This document shows positions 42,801-50,567 of a stretch of 54,909 nt of DNA, piece after piece (the stretch's first letter is position 1; each line of letters opens with the position of its first letter). The stretch comes from Comamonadaceae bacterium PBBC1 (GTDB taxonomy: Bacteria; Pseudomonadota; Gammaproteobacteria; Burkholderiales; Burkholderiaceae_C): assembly GCA_002256145.1 (NCBI GenBank), contig NKIP01000024.1:1-54909 (forward strand), written 5' to 3'. A program made the position numbers and the translations under genes. The notes beneath the pieces were generated by a model. That model saw nothing but the letters and a program-made list of their open reading frames with translations, was not told the origin of the DNA and searched no databases.

Positions 42801-44172
42801 TGAGAAACGCCAGCGTGATGGCGACCTTGTCGTCGTTGGGCGGCTCACCGGCAGGCTTGCCCAGCCAGGCCAATTGCAGCAAGTATTCAGCCTTGATGTT
42901 TCGCTTCAAATAGTCGGTGAAGTGCGGGGGCCAAGGCGACTTGCCCATGCGCGCATCAATCGCTTGAACCCACACGCCAAAAATACCGTCGTTGATGTCC
43001 GGCTGGCGGCGGCCAGACGCTGCCACACACAGCTTGCGAGCCACCTCCCAATCTTTGTGGTCGTCGCTGCTCAGCCAGGCCAGCAGTTCGAGCTGCTGCA
43101 GCCAAGGTGGCAGCAGCTCGGCCCATTTGACCTTGGCCGCACGCAGCGCTTTGCCATTGGCCGCAAAGGCCTGACGCGCGCCACCGTGGTCGCCCGCTTG
43201 CAGCAGTTGCAGGCCTTCAATGGCACCCGCCAGCTCGGGCACATAGCACCAATCCGGGCCCAGCAGGGCGGTGAGCTGCGCGCCGCGCGCGTCACCCGCC
43301 ATAGAGATGCCCAAGGCCAGGCGCGTGATGGGTTGCGGCACCAAGCGGCCCGATGGGATCGCGGTCTCCAGCCAAGCCATGGCCAAGGGGTAATTCGGGT
43401 CGTCCATGCTGCTCAGGGCCGTGAGCAACAGCTTTTGCAGCCACAAGGGGTCGGCCTGGCCCATCAACTCGGGCAACCAGGCATCTTCAAAAATCTGATC
43501 GGCCCATTGCGGCAGGTAGCTCGCCAGTGCGTGGGGTGCAAGCATGGCCTCGGCCTGGGCCTCGCTGCGCCCTGACCAGAGGTGGGCCCGTACCACGCAA
43601 TAGCCCAAAGCCACGCGCTCTGGCTGAAGCGCCCAAGTGTTGAGCCGAGTCGTGTTGAGGCGCTGCACCATGTGTGGCCACAGCGCCGTGGGCTGCACGG
43701 TGGTGTAGATCCGCACCAGGTTCTTGCGGGTATCCGGTGCTGCAAAGTTCAACTCTTGGCGGCCACTGTAGCCATGGTTGACCAAGCCGCGCTCGCGCAA
43801 AACCACCAGTTGGGCACGCACGCTGGTTTCAGTCACCGAGCCCGTCCACCCCACCAAGTCGCCATGCAGTCGCAACAGCTGGGTCATCTCGGCGGCCGTG
43901 GTGCTTTGCGACAGCAGCACCATCATGTCCAACACCTGTTGTACCCGTGCCTCGTCCACAGGGCGCTTGTCCTGCGGGTTGGCATCCACCTTGGCATGCG
44001 TGTCAATGGGCGGCCATGGCTGGCCTGAGGGCGTGGTGTAACCCTGAGGGGCAGGTTTGAACTTGGCCACAGAGGGCTCCTTCATGAAGGGGTCGGCAAG
44101 CGGGTTGAGGGCATACACAGAGAATTTGGCGGGTGGCCCGACCACCCACGCGGCATTTTCCCAGAGGTTCAT
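39826..44172 (-). CDS. SNF2-family DNA-dependent ATPase/helicase-like protein
   Basis: A 1448-residue protein with the complete SNF2/HepA motor in the C-terminal third: Walker A DDMGLGKT (about residues 1015-1025), DEAQ ([11 protein letters not shown]), [51 protein letters not shown] and [20 protein letters not shown] with [11 protein letters not shown]. The long N-terminus (about 950 residues) shows no known motif. Bacterial SNF2 proteins act on RNA polymerase or DNA, and some belong to defence systems. ATG 44172 is preferred; an in-frame ATG at 44232 is possible. It lies antisense between ynjB and ynjC. Confidence 0.93.
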   Translation of the reverse strand: [1448 protein letters not shown]

Positions 44173-44238
44173 GAACACCACGGTAGTCTTCCCCTCCGTT
44201 GCCGCAACCCGTTTGCTTGATACTTCGTCCACAACCGA

Positions 44239-44400
44239 ATGGAAAACCCCATGACCTCACGCATTTTTGAACTGGGCCAAACCCTGCCGGGCTGCGACGT
44301 GCCGTTGCCCCACCAAAACGCCGAGCGCTGCCAAGTGGCGGGGTTGGCCCAAGCCATGGGCCACAAAACCATCGGGCAACAGCTCAACGTTGGCCTGTGA
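44239..44400 (+). CDS. Small ORF (53 residues) coupled to the ynjC-like gene
   Basis: An open frame from ATG 44239 (or 44251, 49 residues) ends with TGA at 44398-44400, overlapping the GTG start of the permease gene by 4 bases (GTGA). The peptide (MTSRIFELGQTLPGCDVPLP, then HQNAERCQVAGLAQAMGH) has two cysteines and no membrane segment. I do not recognise it. The stop/start overlap suggests it is translated and couples the permease; it may also be the remnant of a gene cut by the SNF2 insertion. Confidence 0.45.
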   Translation: MENPMTSRIFELGQTLPGCDVPLPHQNAERCQVAGLAQAMGHKTIGQQLNVGL

Positions 44401-46154
44401 GCGCCTTGGCATTTTTCGCTTCGGTGTTGCTGGCGCTGCTGGCGGCCGTGCCCATTGGCGCGGCGCTGTGGGCGGTGGGTGCGCAAATGCTGGACGCCGC
44501 CGCCTGGCAAGCCCTGTGGGCCGACCCGCAAACCTGGCGCGCCTGGGGCATGACGCTGTGGACCGGTTTGGCCTCGACCGCATTGGCCTGGATCACAGTG
44601 GCGCATGTGCTGGCCAGCGGCTTCATCCGCCAACAACTGGGGCGCTGGCTGTCGCATCTGCCGGCCTTGCTGGCCACGCCGCACGCGGCCATGGCCATCG
44701 GGCTGGTGCTGTGGCTTTCGCCCAGCGGCTGGGCGCTTCGGCTGGTGTCGCCGGGCCTCACGGGGTTTGACGCACCGCCGCCGTGGTTCACCACACAAGA
44801 CCCGTGGGGCCTGGGGCTGATCCTCGCGCTGTGGCTCAAAGAGGTGCCGTTTTTGTTGTGGGTGGCCGCCACCCAAATGCAGCGCGAAGACCTGCGCCGC
44901 CGCTGGCAGGCCGAATACGCCCTGGCCCAAACCCTGGGCCGCACCCCCGCACAAGCCTTTGCACAAATCGTCTGGCCGCAACTGGCCCCGCGCCTGCGCT
45001 GGCCGCTGCTGGCGGTGCTGGCCTACGGCCTCACGGTGGTCGACATGGCGCTCATCATCGGCCCCGCCACACCGCCCACCTTGGCGGTTTTGGCCTGGCA
45101 ATGGCTGAGCGATGCCGACCTGCTCACGCAATCGCAGGGCGTGGCGGCGGCGGGGTGGTTGACGGGCACGGTGTTGGTGGGGGGTAGATTTGTAGGAGCC
45201 GCGCCCTGGCGGCGAATGTTGGGGCATGGCAAGCGCTTGATCGGTATGGTGCTGCCGCATTCACCCAAGGATGGACTTGTAGGAGCCGCGCCCTCGCGGC
45301 GAATGTTGGGGCATGGCAAGCGCCTGATGGCGGCTTGGGCAGCGTACTTGCCCAAGCCAGGTTTTGTGGGGGGGTGGCCGCCAAATGTCGTTTGGACGCT
45401 GATCCTCACCACCTACGCCGCCGTCTGGTTCGCCCTGACCGTGGGCAGTGTCTCAGGCGTGTGGCCTTTCCCCCAAGTGTGGCCCGAGTTGTGGACGCTG
45501 GGCGCCTGGCAACAAGTGGCCAGCAGCGCACACACCGTGTGGACCACCTTGGGCCTGGGCGTGGCGTCGGCCAGTGTGTGTTTGTTGTGGTCGGTGGCTT
45601 GGCTGGAGCTGGCTCCGCGTCGCTGGCAGCAGGCTTTGCAACCCTGGTTCTTGTTGCCGCTGGTCTTGCCTTCGGTGCTGTGGGTGGTGGGCTTGTACAG
45701 CCTGGCGCTGCACACCCGCTTGGAGGGCCAATGGCTGGGCCTGAGCCTGGCGCACGCGGTCATGGTCTTGCCCTATGTGCTGTTGGCGCTGGTGCCCGCG
45801 TATCAGGCGGTGGACCCGCGCCAAGCCGCGCTGGTGGCCAGCTTGGGCCATGGCCGTTGGGTGTATCTGCGGTGTATCAAATGGCCTTTGCTGAAACGCG
45901 CCATCGCCTCGGCCTGGGCTGTGGGCTTTGCGGTCAGCGTGGCGCAATACCTGCCCACGCTCTATGTGGGCGCGGGCCGCTTTGCCACCGTCACCACCGA
46001 AGCCGTCACCTTGGCCGCGGGCGCGCAACGTTCGCTCATGAGCGCCTACGCCGCGCTGCAAATGCTCTTGCCCATCCTGGCCTTTGCGCTGGCCGCGTGG
46101 CTGGGCAGGCCCCGCCGATTTGACAAGATCGCCCCCATGAAAGCCCCACCATGA
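44397..46154 (+). CDS. ynjC: Fused ABC transporter permease, YnjC-like, with translated repeat insertion
   Basis: A 585-residue membrane protein with two permease halves: one from about residue 1 to 260 and one from about 325 to 575, each ending in the coupling-loop pattern (ALAQTLGRTPAQAFAQIVWP and LVASLGHGRWVYLRCIKWPL). Between them about 60 residues are encoded by two in-frame copies of an 87-base REP-like repeat (FVGAAPWRRMLGHGKRL and LVGAAPSRRMLGHGKRL). This linker is basic and hydrophilic, unlike the rest. It should form the transport channel for YnjB and the YnjD-like ATPase, which overlaps by 4 bases. The start is GTG 44397. Confidence 0.85.
   Translation: MSALAFFASVLLALLAAVPIGAALWAVGAQMLDAAAWQALWADPQTWRAWGMTLWTGLASTALAWITVAHVLASGFIRQQLGRWLSHLPALLATPHAAMAIGLVLWLSPSGWALRLVSPGLTGFDAPPPWFTTQDPWGLGLILALWLKEVPFLLWVAATQMQREDLRRRWQAEYALAQTLGRTPAQAFAQIVWPQLAPRLRWPLLAVLAYGLTVVDMALIIGPATPPTLAVLAWQWLSDADLLTQSQGVAAAGWLTGTVLVGGRFVGAAPWRRMLGHGKRLIGMVLPHSPKDGLVGAAPSRRMLGHGKRLMAAWAAYLPKPGFVGGWPPNVVWTLILTTYAAVWFALTVGSVSGVWPFPQVWPELWTLGAWQQVASSAHTVWTTLGLGVASASVCLLWSVAWLELAPRRWQQALQPWFLLPLVLPSVLWVVGLYSLALHTRLEGQWLGLSLAHAVMVLPYVLLALVPAYQAVDPRQAALVASLGHGRWVYLRCIKWPLLKRAIASAWAVGFAVSVAQYLPTLYVGAGRFATVTTEAVTLAAGAQRSLMSAYAALQMLLPILAFALAAWLGRPRRFDKIAPMKAPP
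45191..45327 (+). repeat. In-frame duplicated REP-like repeat inside the permease gene
   Basis: The units at 45191-45240 and 45278-45327 (TGTAGGAGCCGCGCCCTGGC and onward) differ at only a few positions. Their 87-base period equals 29 codons, so the frame is kept. The unit head belongs to the GTAGGAGCC family found in intergenic spacers at 2368-2432 and 33391. Confidence 0.88.
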
Positions 46155-46885
46155 CCGACAACCCACAAGATGCCGTGCATCACGGCATGAACGACGGCCT
46201 GCACGTTCACATCGACCGCTTGGGCAGCGCGCATCACGCGCTGGTGAGCGGCCTGCACCTGCATGTGCCGCCCGGCGAAATCCTCACGCTCATGGGCCCG
46301 AGCGGTTGCGGCAAAAGCTCGGTGCTGGCATCAATAGCGGGCACGCTGGCCAGCGTGTCCGAAGGGCTGCAGCCACTGCAGTTGCAAGGCTCGGTGCAAC
46401 TCAATGGCCGCGAACTTGCGCACCTGCCCACCCACCAACGGGGCGTAGGCTTGGTGTTTCAAGACGCCTTGCTCTTCCCGCACATGACGGTGGCCGAGAA
46501 CCTGCTGTTTGCCGTCCCCGCCAGTGGCACCAACGGCACCAGCCTCTCCATCGCACAACGCCAAGCCCGCGTGCAACAAGCACTGCAAGAAGCCGAACTG
46601 ACTGGCATGGGCGAGCGCGACCCGTCCACGCTCTCCGGCGGTCAGCGTGCGCGCGTGGCGCTCATGCGCGCTTTGTTGGCCGAGCCGCAAGCGCTGCTGC
46701 TCGATGAGCCGTTCTCCAAACTCGACGCCGCCTTGCGCGCCCAGCTGCGCCCGTGGGTGTTTGCGCATGTGCGCGAGCGGCGCATCCCGGTGGTGCTGGT
46801 CACACACGACGAACAAGACGTGGCCGACCCGCAGCGCGTGGTGCATTTGCGTGCCGCCACCGAAGAAAGCCCCAGCCATGTTTGA
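46151..46885 (+). CDS. ynjD: ABC transporter ATP-binding protein, YnjD-like
   Basis: In this 244-residue ATPase Walker A is GPSGCGKSS, the signature LSGGQRARVALMRALL, Walker B LLLDEPFSKLD and the switch His is in LVTHDEQDV. It couples to the YnjC-like permease, whose stop overlaps its ATG by 4 bases. The N-terminal extension of about 30 residues is histidine-rich (HHGMNDGLHVHIDRLG, then SAHH). The next gene overlaps it by 8 bases. Confidence 0.9.
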   Translation: MTDNPQDAVHHGMNDGLHVHIDRLGSAHHALVSGLHLHVPPGEILTLMGPSGCGKSSVLASIAGTLASVSEGLQPLQLQGSVQLNGRELAHLPTHQRGVGLVFQDALLFPHMTVAENLLFAVPASGTNGTSLSIAQRQARVQQALQEAELTGMGERDPSTLSGGQRARVALMRALLAEPQALLLDEPFSKLDAALRAQLRPWVFAHVRERRIPVVLVTHDEQDVADPQRVVHLRAATEESPSHV

Positions 46886-47483
46886 CCGCCACGCCCAAAC
46901 CCTGTTGCGCCCCGCGCTGAACGCTGCCGCACGCGGTTTGGTGCGCGCAGGTTTCAGCGCCGACACGCTGACCTGGCTGGGCTTTGCCATCGGCATGGCT
47001 GCCGCCGTGGCCATTGCGATGCAAGCGTGGTGGTGGGGCTTGACGCTGCTGCTGGCCTCGCGCTTGCTCGACGGCCTGGACGGCAGCGTGGCCCGCCTGA
47101 CCCAGCCCACCGACGCGGGCGGCTTTTTGGACATCGCGCTCGACTTCGTGTTCTACGCCGCCATCCCCCTGGCCTTTGCGGTGGCCAACCCCAGCGCCAA
47201 CGCCCTGCCCGCCGCAGCCCTGCTGGCCAGCTTCATCGGCACCGGCAGCAGCTTTTTAGCCTTTGCCGCACTGGCCGAAAAACGCGGCCTGACGGATACC
47301 GCCTTGCCGGGCAAAAGCTTTTACTTCTTGGGCGGCCTGACCGAAGCCACCGAGACCATCACCGTCTTCGCCGCCATGTGCATCTGGCCTGAACACTTTG
47401 CGGTGTTGGCGTATGGGTTTGCGGGGTTATGTGCCATCACCACGGGGATGCGGGTGGGGTGGGGGTATTGGCGGTTAGGGTGA
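46878..47483 (+). CDS. ynjF: CDP-alcohol phosphatidyltransferase, YnjF-like
   Basis: A 201-residue membrane enzyme with the complete CDP-alcohol phosphotransferase motif D-x2-D-G-x2-A-R-x8-G-x3-D-x3-D, seen as DGLDGSVAR followed by GGFLDIALD (about residues 55-79). Membrane segments flank it. Such enzymes make phospholipids from CDP-diacylglycerol; the alcohol here is not known. The ynjBCD-F linkage is also found in E. coli. The 250-base spacer after it holds no recognised feature. Confidence 0.88.
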   Translation: MFDRHAQTLLRPALNAAARGLVRAGFSADTLTWLGFAIGMAAAVAIAMQAWWWGLTLLLASRLLDGLDGSVARLTQPTDAGGFLDIALDFVFYAAIPLAFAVANPSANALPAAALLASFIGTGSSFLAFAALAEKRGLTDTALPGKSFYFLGGLTEATETITVFAAMCIWPEHFAVLAYGFAGLCAITTGMRVGWGYWRLG

Positions 47484-47731
47484 GTCAAGCCGTGTTGCCC
47501 TGATGCACAGTTGTTTTTGGGCCACCTTTGGCTTTTCTGCAGGGGTTAGGTGACGCATCTCCGAACGCAGTGGCGTGGTTGGCTCCATGCAGCGTGTTGG
47601 GTTGCTCGAACACATGGGGTCTTGTTGCGGACCCTGAAAAGCAACAACATGGTTTGTAAATCATCATGCGTGTCAAAGTCCCATCTTTGTAGTAGTGTTG
47701 AGGCTTTGTTCCTCAGTAGAATGATTGACTC

Positions 47732-47968
47732 ATGTTCTCGCTCGACTTCGCCCAAACTCCGCGTAAAGCCTTACTGAGAGGTTTTCTCAAGGGTATGGCC
47801 GCGCCTGCTTACATCTACCATGTCAAAGACTTGCCAAATCTTCCATCGGTCTTGACGGTTGACATCCCCAACGTCGATGTTTCAAAAGCGCTTGCTTCTG
47901 ATTGGCGCGCCATAGGACTTGATTTTGATAAAGTCATTGCAGCCTATGACCAAAAAACCACGCCATAA
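47732..47968 (+). CDS. Small conserved protein upstream of a DUF2335 protein
   Basis: A 78-residue protein starting MFSLDFAQTPRKALLRGFLK, with a short hydrophobic stretch (GMAAPAYIYHV) and no catalytic motif. Its last 23 bases overlap the following DUF2335 gene, which suggests coupled expression. The family is not known to me by name. Base composition here drops compared with the upstream operon. Confidence 0.6.
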   Translation: MFSLDFAQTPRKALLRGFLKGMAAPAYIYHVKDLPNLPSVLTVDIPNVDVSKALASDWRAIGLDFDKVIAAYDQKTTP

Positions 47969-48428
47969 GCCATCGGATCTTCCCTCCGCTTCAGCGGCCA
48001 AGGCCGCACCTGCCATCGGGGTGCCAGTTCAACCCGTTCAGCTGACGACGGCGCATTACCAAGGGCCTATTCCGCCTCCATCAATTCTTGAAGGGTTTGA
48101 CCGAATTGTTCCTGGCGCCGCACACCGATTGATTCAACTGGCTGAGGATGAGTCGAAACACCGACGTGAGTTAGAAAATAAGACACTGGAAGCCAATATT
48201 GCAGCTCAGCGTCGGCAGCTTGAAATTGGTGACTACCAAAGCAAAGCCGTTTTCAGGAGTGACTTACTGGCACAAGTTTGTGGTGTTCTGGTGACGTTGA
48301 CGTGTATTGTCGCGGCGATTTGGGCATCCTTGCACGGACAGGTTACTGTCGCTGTGATCCTTGCTGCCATTCCAACTGCAGCAGTGATTCAGGCTTTTTT
48401 CCGTCAAAAACCTGATCAAAAGAAATAA
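47946..48428 (+). CDS. DUF2335 membrane protein
   Basis: A 160-residue protein with a charged, coiled-coil-like middle (FDRIVPGAAHRLIQLAEDES, residues about 52-71, then KHRRELENKTLEANIAA) and two C-terminal membrane segments (about 108-126 and 131-149), the layout of DUF2335. Function unknown; members occur in accessory regions. ATG 47946 falls inside the preceding small gene. A cassette array on the opposite strand ends 20 bases beyond. Confidence 0.82.
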   Translation: MTKKPRHKPSDLPSASAAKAAPAIGVPVQPVQLTTAHYQGPIPPPSILEGFDRIVPGAAHRLIQLAEDESKHRRELENKTLEANIAAQRRQLEIGDYQSKAVFRSDLLAQVCGVLVTLTCIVAAIWASLHGQVTVAVILAAIPTAAVIQAFFRQKPDQKK

Positions 48429-48447
48429 CCGGCATAAAGGGGGCAGG

Positions 48448-48840
48448 TCATTTCAGGCATAACCAAAATTGCCACCATGGCTTCTTTTTGATTGGCAATA
48501 AAAATTTAACGTTTGGGTCGAATTTATATTCAGTTGGTAATGCGTAGACGGTGCCATCGTCATCTTGAACTGTGGCTCCAAAATACTTGGCAATATCCAG
48601 CATCTTCAAATACAGGGCAGTATCCGGCCACTTCGTCCATATGTCCCCATTCATCCAATTAAGCCAAGGTTCTTCGTAAGCGGATGCACCAAACCATCGG
48701 GCGTAGTAAGGGCCATTTTCAGAAATTAAATCAAGCTCAGGATCGGCTTTTATGCACTCCAGCCACTCTTCAGCCGTAATGGGTGCGTCCTCATTCTCGG
48801 CCCAAAATTCTGCACGAGTAATGTGAAAATCAACACCCAT
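48448..48840 (-). CDS. Cassette gene 6: conserved hypothetical protein
   Basis: A 130-residue acidic, tryptophan-rich protein starting MGVDFHITRAEFWAENEDAP and containing GPYYARWFG and NGDIWTKWPDTALYLKMLDI. It looks soluble; function unknown, though the style recalls small immunity-type proteins. ATG 48840 lies six bases after the end of an attC-like site, as expected for a cassette gene. No attC is visible after its stop, so the array ends here. Confidence 0.7.
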   Translation of the reverse strand: MGVDFHITRAEFWAENEDAPITAEEWLECIKADPELDLISENGPYYARWFGASAYEEPWLNWMNGDIWTKWPDTALYLKMLDIAKYFGATVQDDDGTVYALPTEYKFDPNVKFLLPIKKKPWWQFWLCLK

Positions 48841-48845
48841 AAAAT

Positions 48846-48936
48846 TCTTAACGTTTAGGTTAAGCGGGCGCACACGAATCGGCAACCACGAAGCGAACCC
48901 GCATTTCGCGCGCGCCGCTTGAACCGCAAGTTGGAT
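48846..48936 (-). repeat. attC-like site E
   Basis: Read on the minus strand it begins ATCCAAC (perfect R'' box) and ends AACGTTAAGA (R' box). The inner arms (GGTTCAAGCGGC and GCCCGCTTAACC) pair with one unpaired G, as in integron attC sites. Confidence 0.75.
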
Positions 48937-48957
48937 GAAGCCGCATTTGCAATGCTC

Positions 48958-49323
48958 TCATGTTGGGCGAAGCTGATCTGCCAACGAACGCGTTTTCTCT
49001 GTAACCGTATCGCCCGTATGCAGTGTGGACTTCTTCTCAATGAGCATGATGTGGCACTCGTGTTCTGCAACTGGGTTATGGCGCACGCCCTTTGGAACGA
49101 CAAACATATCGCCCTCCGCGAGTTCAACCGTTCGATCTTCCATCTCGATTTGCAAGTCACCATTGAGAACCAGGAACAGTTCATCCTCATCAGTATGACT
49201 TTGCCATGTCAATGATCCATGAACTTTGGCGACCTTGATGTACGAGTCATCGACTTCAGCGATGACGCGAGGAGACCAATACTCCCAAAGAGATGCTGCA
49301 ATTTTCTTTGGCGATGTGGACAT
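48958..49323 (-). CDS. Cassette gene 5: cupin-domain protein
   Basis: A 121-residue single-domain cupin: motif 1 TWQSHTDEDELFLVLNGDLQ and motif 2 EGDMFVVPKGVRHNPVAEHE, with the metal-binding His/Glu set (His43, Glu46-Glu48 region and His80). Cupins range from sugar isomerases to small-molecule binders; the ligand is unknown. It begins 21 bases after attC-like site D and ends 22 bases before site E, a classic cassette layout. Confidence 0.85.
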   Translation of the reverse strand: MSTSPKKIAASLWEYWSPRVIAEVDDSYIKVAKVHGSLTWQSHTDEDELFLVLNGDLQIEMEDRTVELAEGDMFVVPKGVRHNPVAEHECHIMLIEKKSTLHTGDTVTEKTRSLADQLRPT

Positions 49324-49343
49324 AGATTGACTCTCTTACTGCG

Positions 49344-49454
49344 GGCTAACGTTGAAGCTGAGCAGCGAGCGACGGCTGGGCACGGAAGGCCCAGAATGAA
49401 ATGGGGGCCAGGAGTGACCAGCCGTTGCGAGTTGGCTCAAACACCCGGTAGGCA
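49344..49454 (-). repeat. attC-like site D
   Basis: On the minus strand it ends CAACGTTAGCCC (R' box) and begins near GCCTACC (weak R''). The arms AACGGCTGGTCAC and GTGCCCAGCCGT pair with a mismatch. The 111-base length is within the attC range. The R'' box is the weakest of the series. Confidence 0.65.
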
Positions 49455-49459
49455 GCACT

Positions 49460-49906
49460 TCACTCTGCCACGAACTCGACCCGCAACGGTGATAGCGGAA
49501 CGGCTACAAAATGAACGGGGTTGGTTACCACTGCAGGGCAAACGGCCCCTGCGACCGGCACTTGCTCCTTGTATGAAACCACCAAACGATCGTGGTCCTG
49601 CGTAATGTGCGTGATCGACATCGAATAGCACCCATTGGATCGAGATCCAAGAAAGTAGCCGACGACTTGATTCACGTTGAAATCGACGACTGGAGGTGCA
49701 GGCGATGGTCGGCCACCGGAATGCCTTACCCAGATGGCATCGAATTCAGTTTCATTTCGAGCTACTACTCCCTCATTCGACTCGACATACGACCAGAAGG
49801 ATTGCTCAACGGTAGTGAACGGCACGTTGCCGCCATCTGATCTGGAATCGCTGCCGCCACAAGCACTGACGACGGAAGCAAAGATTATTGCAAGTGCAGT
49901 TCGCAT
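49460..49906 (-). CDS. Cassette gene 4: lipoprotein with PrcB-like domain
   Basis: The 148-residue protein has a lipoprotein signal with lipobox VSAC (Cys about 16) and a following GGSDSRSDGG linker. A PrcB_C-like domain follows (FDAIWVRHSGG, VNQVVGYFLGSRSNGCYSMS, VVSYKEQVPVAGAVCP). PrcB-type domains modulate protease complexes. Start ATG 49906 is 17 bases after attC-like site C; a longer frame upstream would read through that site and is rejected. Confidence 0.78.
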   Translation of the reverse strand: MRTALAIIFASVVSACGGSDSRSDGGNVPFTTVEQSFWSYVESNEGVVARNETEFDAIWVRHSGGRPSPAPPVVDFNVNQVVGYFLGSRSNGCYSMSITHITQDHDRLVVSYKEQVPVAGAVCPAVVTNPVHFVAVPLSPLRVEFVAE

Positions 49907-49922
49907 ATCGAGTACCGGTGAT

Positions 49923-50024
49923 GCATAACGTTTGACACGAAGGGCAGACAACGGCGGCACAAGCTTGGACAGAAAGCCCAAACCTGAACCGCCGTTATTT
50001 GTCCCCTCGATAGAGTGGTTAGCC
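49923..50024 (-). repeat. attC-like site C
   Basis: Minus strand: begins GGCTAAC (R'') and ends AAACGTTATGC (R'). The arms AACGGCGG and CCGCCGTT are perfect, extended by GGGCA/ACAA matches with bulges. The R'' box overlaps the stop codon of the preceding cassette gene. Confidence 0.75.
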
Positions 50025-50483
50025 ATTTGCTTTTAGCATGACGTAGGCTTCTCCACCCTTGCGATCATGGTGGAATATGAAGGGTACTCCATTGATATTG
50101 ACTTTGCTGGGTACTTTATCCAAAGATGGTGCATTGGCGTATCGACTAACTGCGCCTAGAAATTGAGTCGTTAGCCCATTAATGCGCTGAGAAGGAGTCG
50201 TAATAACGCATTCTTTGTCGGACTTGATTTGAATCCCCATACTTTGGTCTTTATTGAAGCCCATTTTCATAAAGCCTAAATTGGTAATTGCAGTAATACC
50301 AAATGCAGTGGCTACTTGTGCTGCACCTGAGAAAGACGGTGCAGTTTTTAGACAAATAGCCTCAAATGCTTTAATAGCCTCTAAAGGCTCGATACTCTGA
50401 GTCTGGACTATTGTTACTGCCTTGTTGTTTGCGCATGACGATAGCAATATGGAAAAAGAGATGAGTACATAGGCAAATTTCAT
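50019..50483 (-). CDS. Cassette gene 3: hypothetical lipoprotein
   Basis: A 154-residue protein with a lipoprotein signal (MKFAYVLISFSILLSSCANN, Cys17) and a mature part of no known family (VTTPSQRINGLTTQFLGAVS-like middle, FIFHHDRKGGEAYVM near the end). The stop TAA lies inside attC-like site C and the start is 27 bases after site B. The gene is richer in A+T than its chromosomal neighbours, consistent with acquisition. Confidence 0.72.
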   Translation of the reverse strand: MKFAYVLISFSILLSSCANNKAVTIVQTQSIEPLEAIKAFEAICLKTAPSFSGAAQVATAFGITAITNLGFMKMGFNKDQSMGIQIKSDKECVITTPSQRINGLTTQFLGAVSRYANAPSLDKVPSKVNINGVPFIFHHDRKGGEAYVMLKANG

Positions 50484-50509
50484 AGATTTTTCCTTATGTT
50501 AAAAGAGTT

Positions 50510-50567
50510 GACTAACGTTGGAAGTCAGCAGGTGCCGTAAGCGATCCGCTGAAATTAAGGGTTAACC
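50510..50567 (-). repeat. attC-like site B
   Basis: Minus strand: begins GGTTAAC (R'') and ends CAACGTTAGTC (R'). The inner arms CAGCGG/CTGCTG pair imperfectly. At 58 bases it is about the minimum length for an attC. Confidence 0.65.

Noticed and set aside
49460..50026. Longer version of the PrcB-like lipoprotein starting at 50026
   Set aside because: It would translate through an attC-like site and bury the lipoprotein signal in the middle of the protein.
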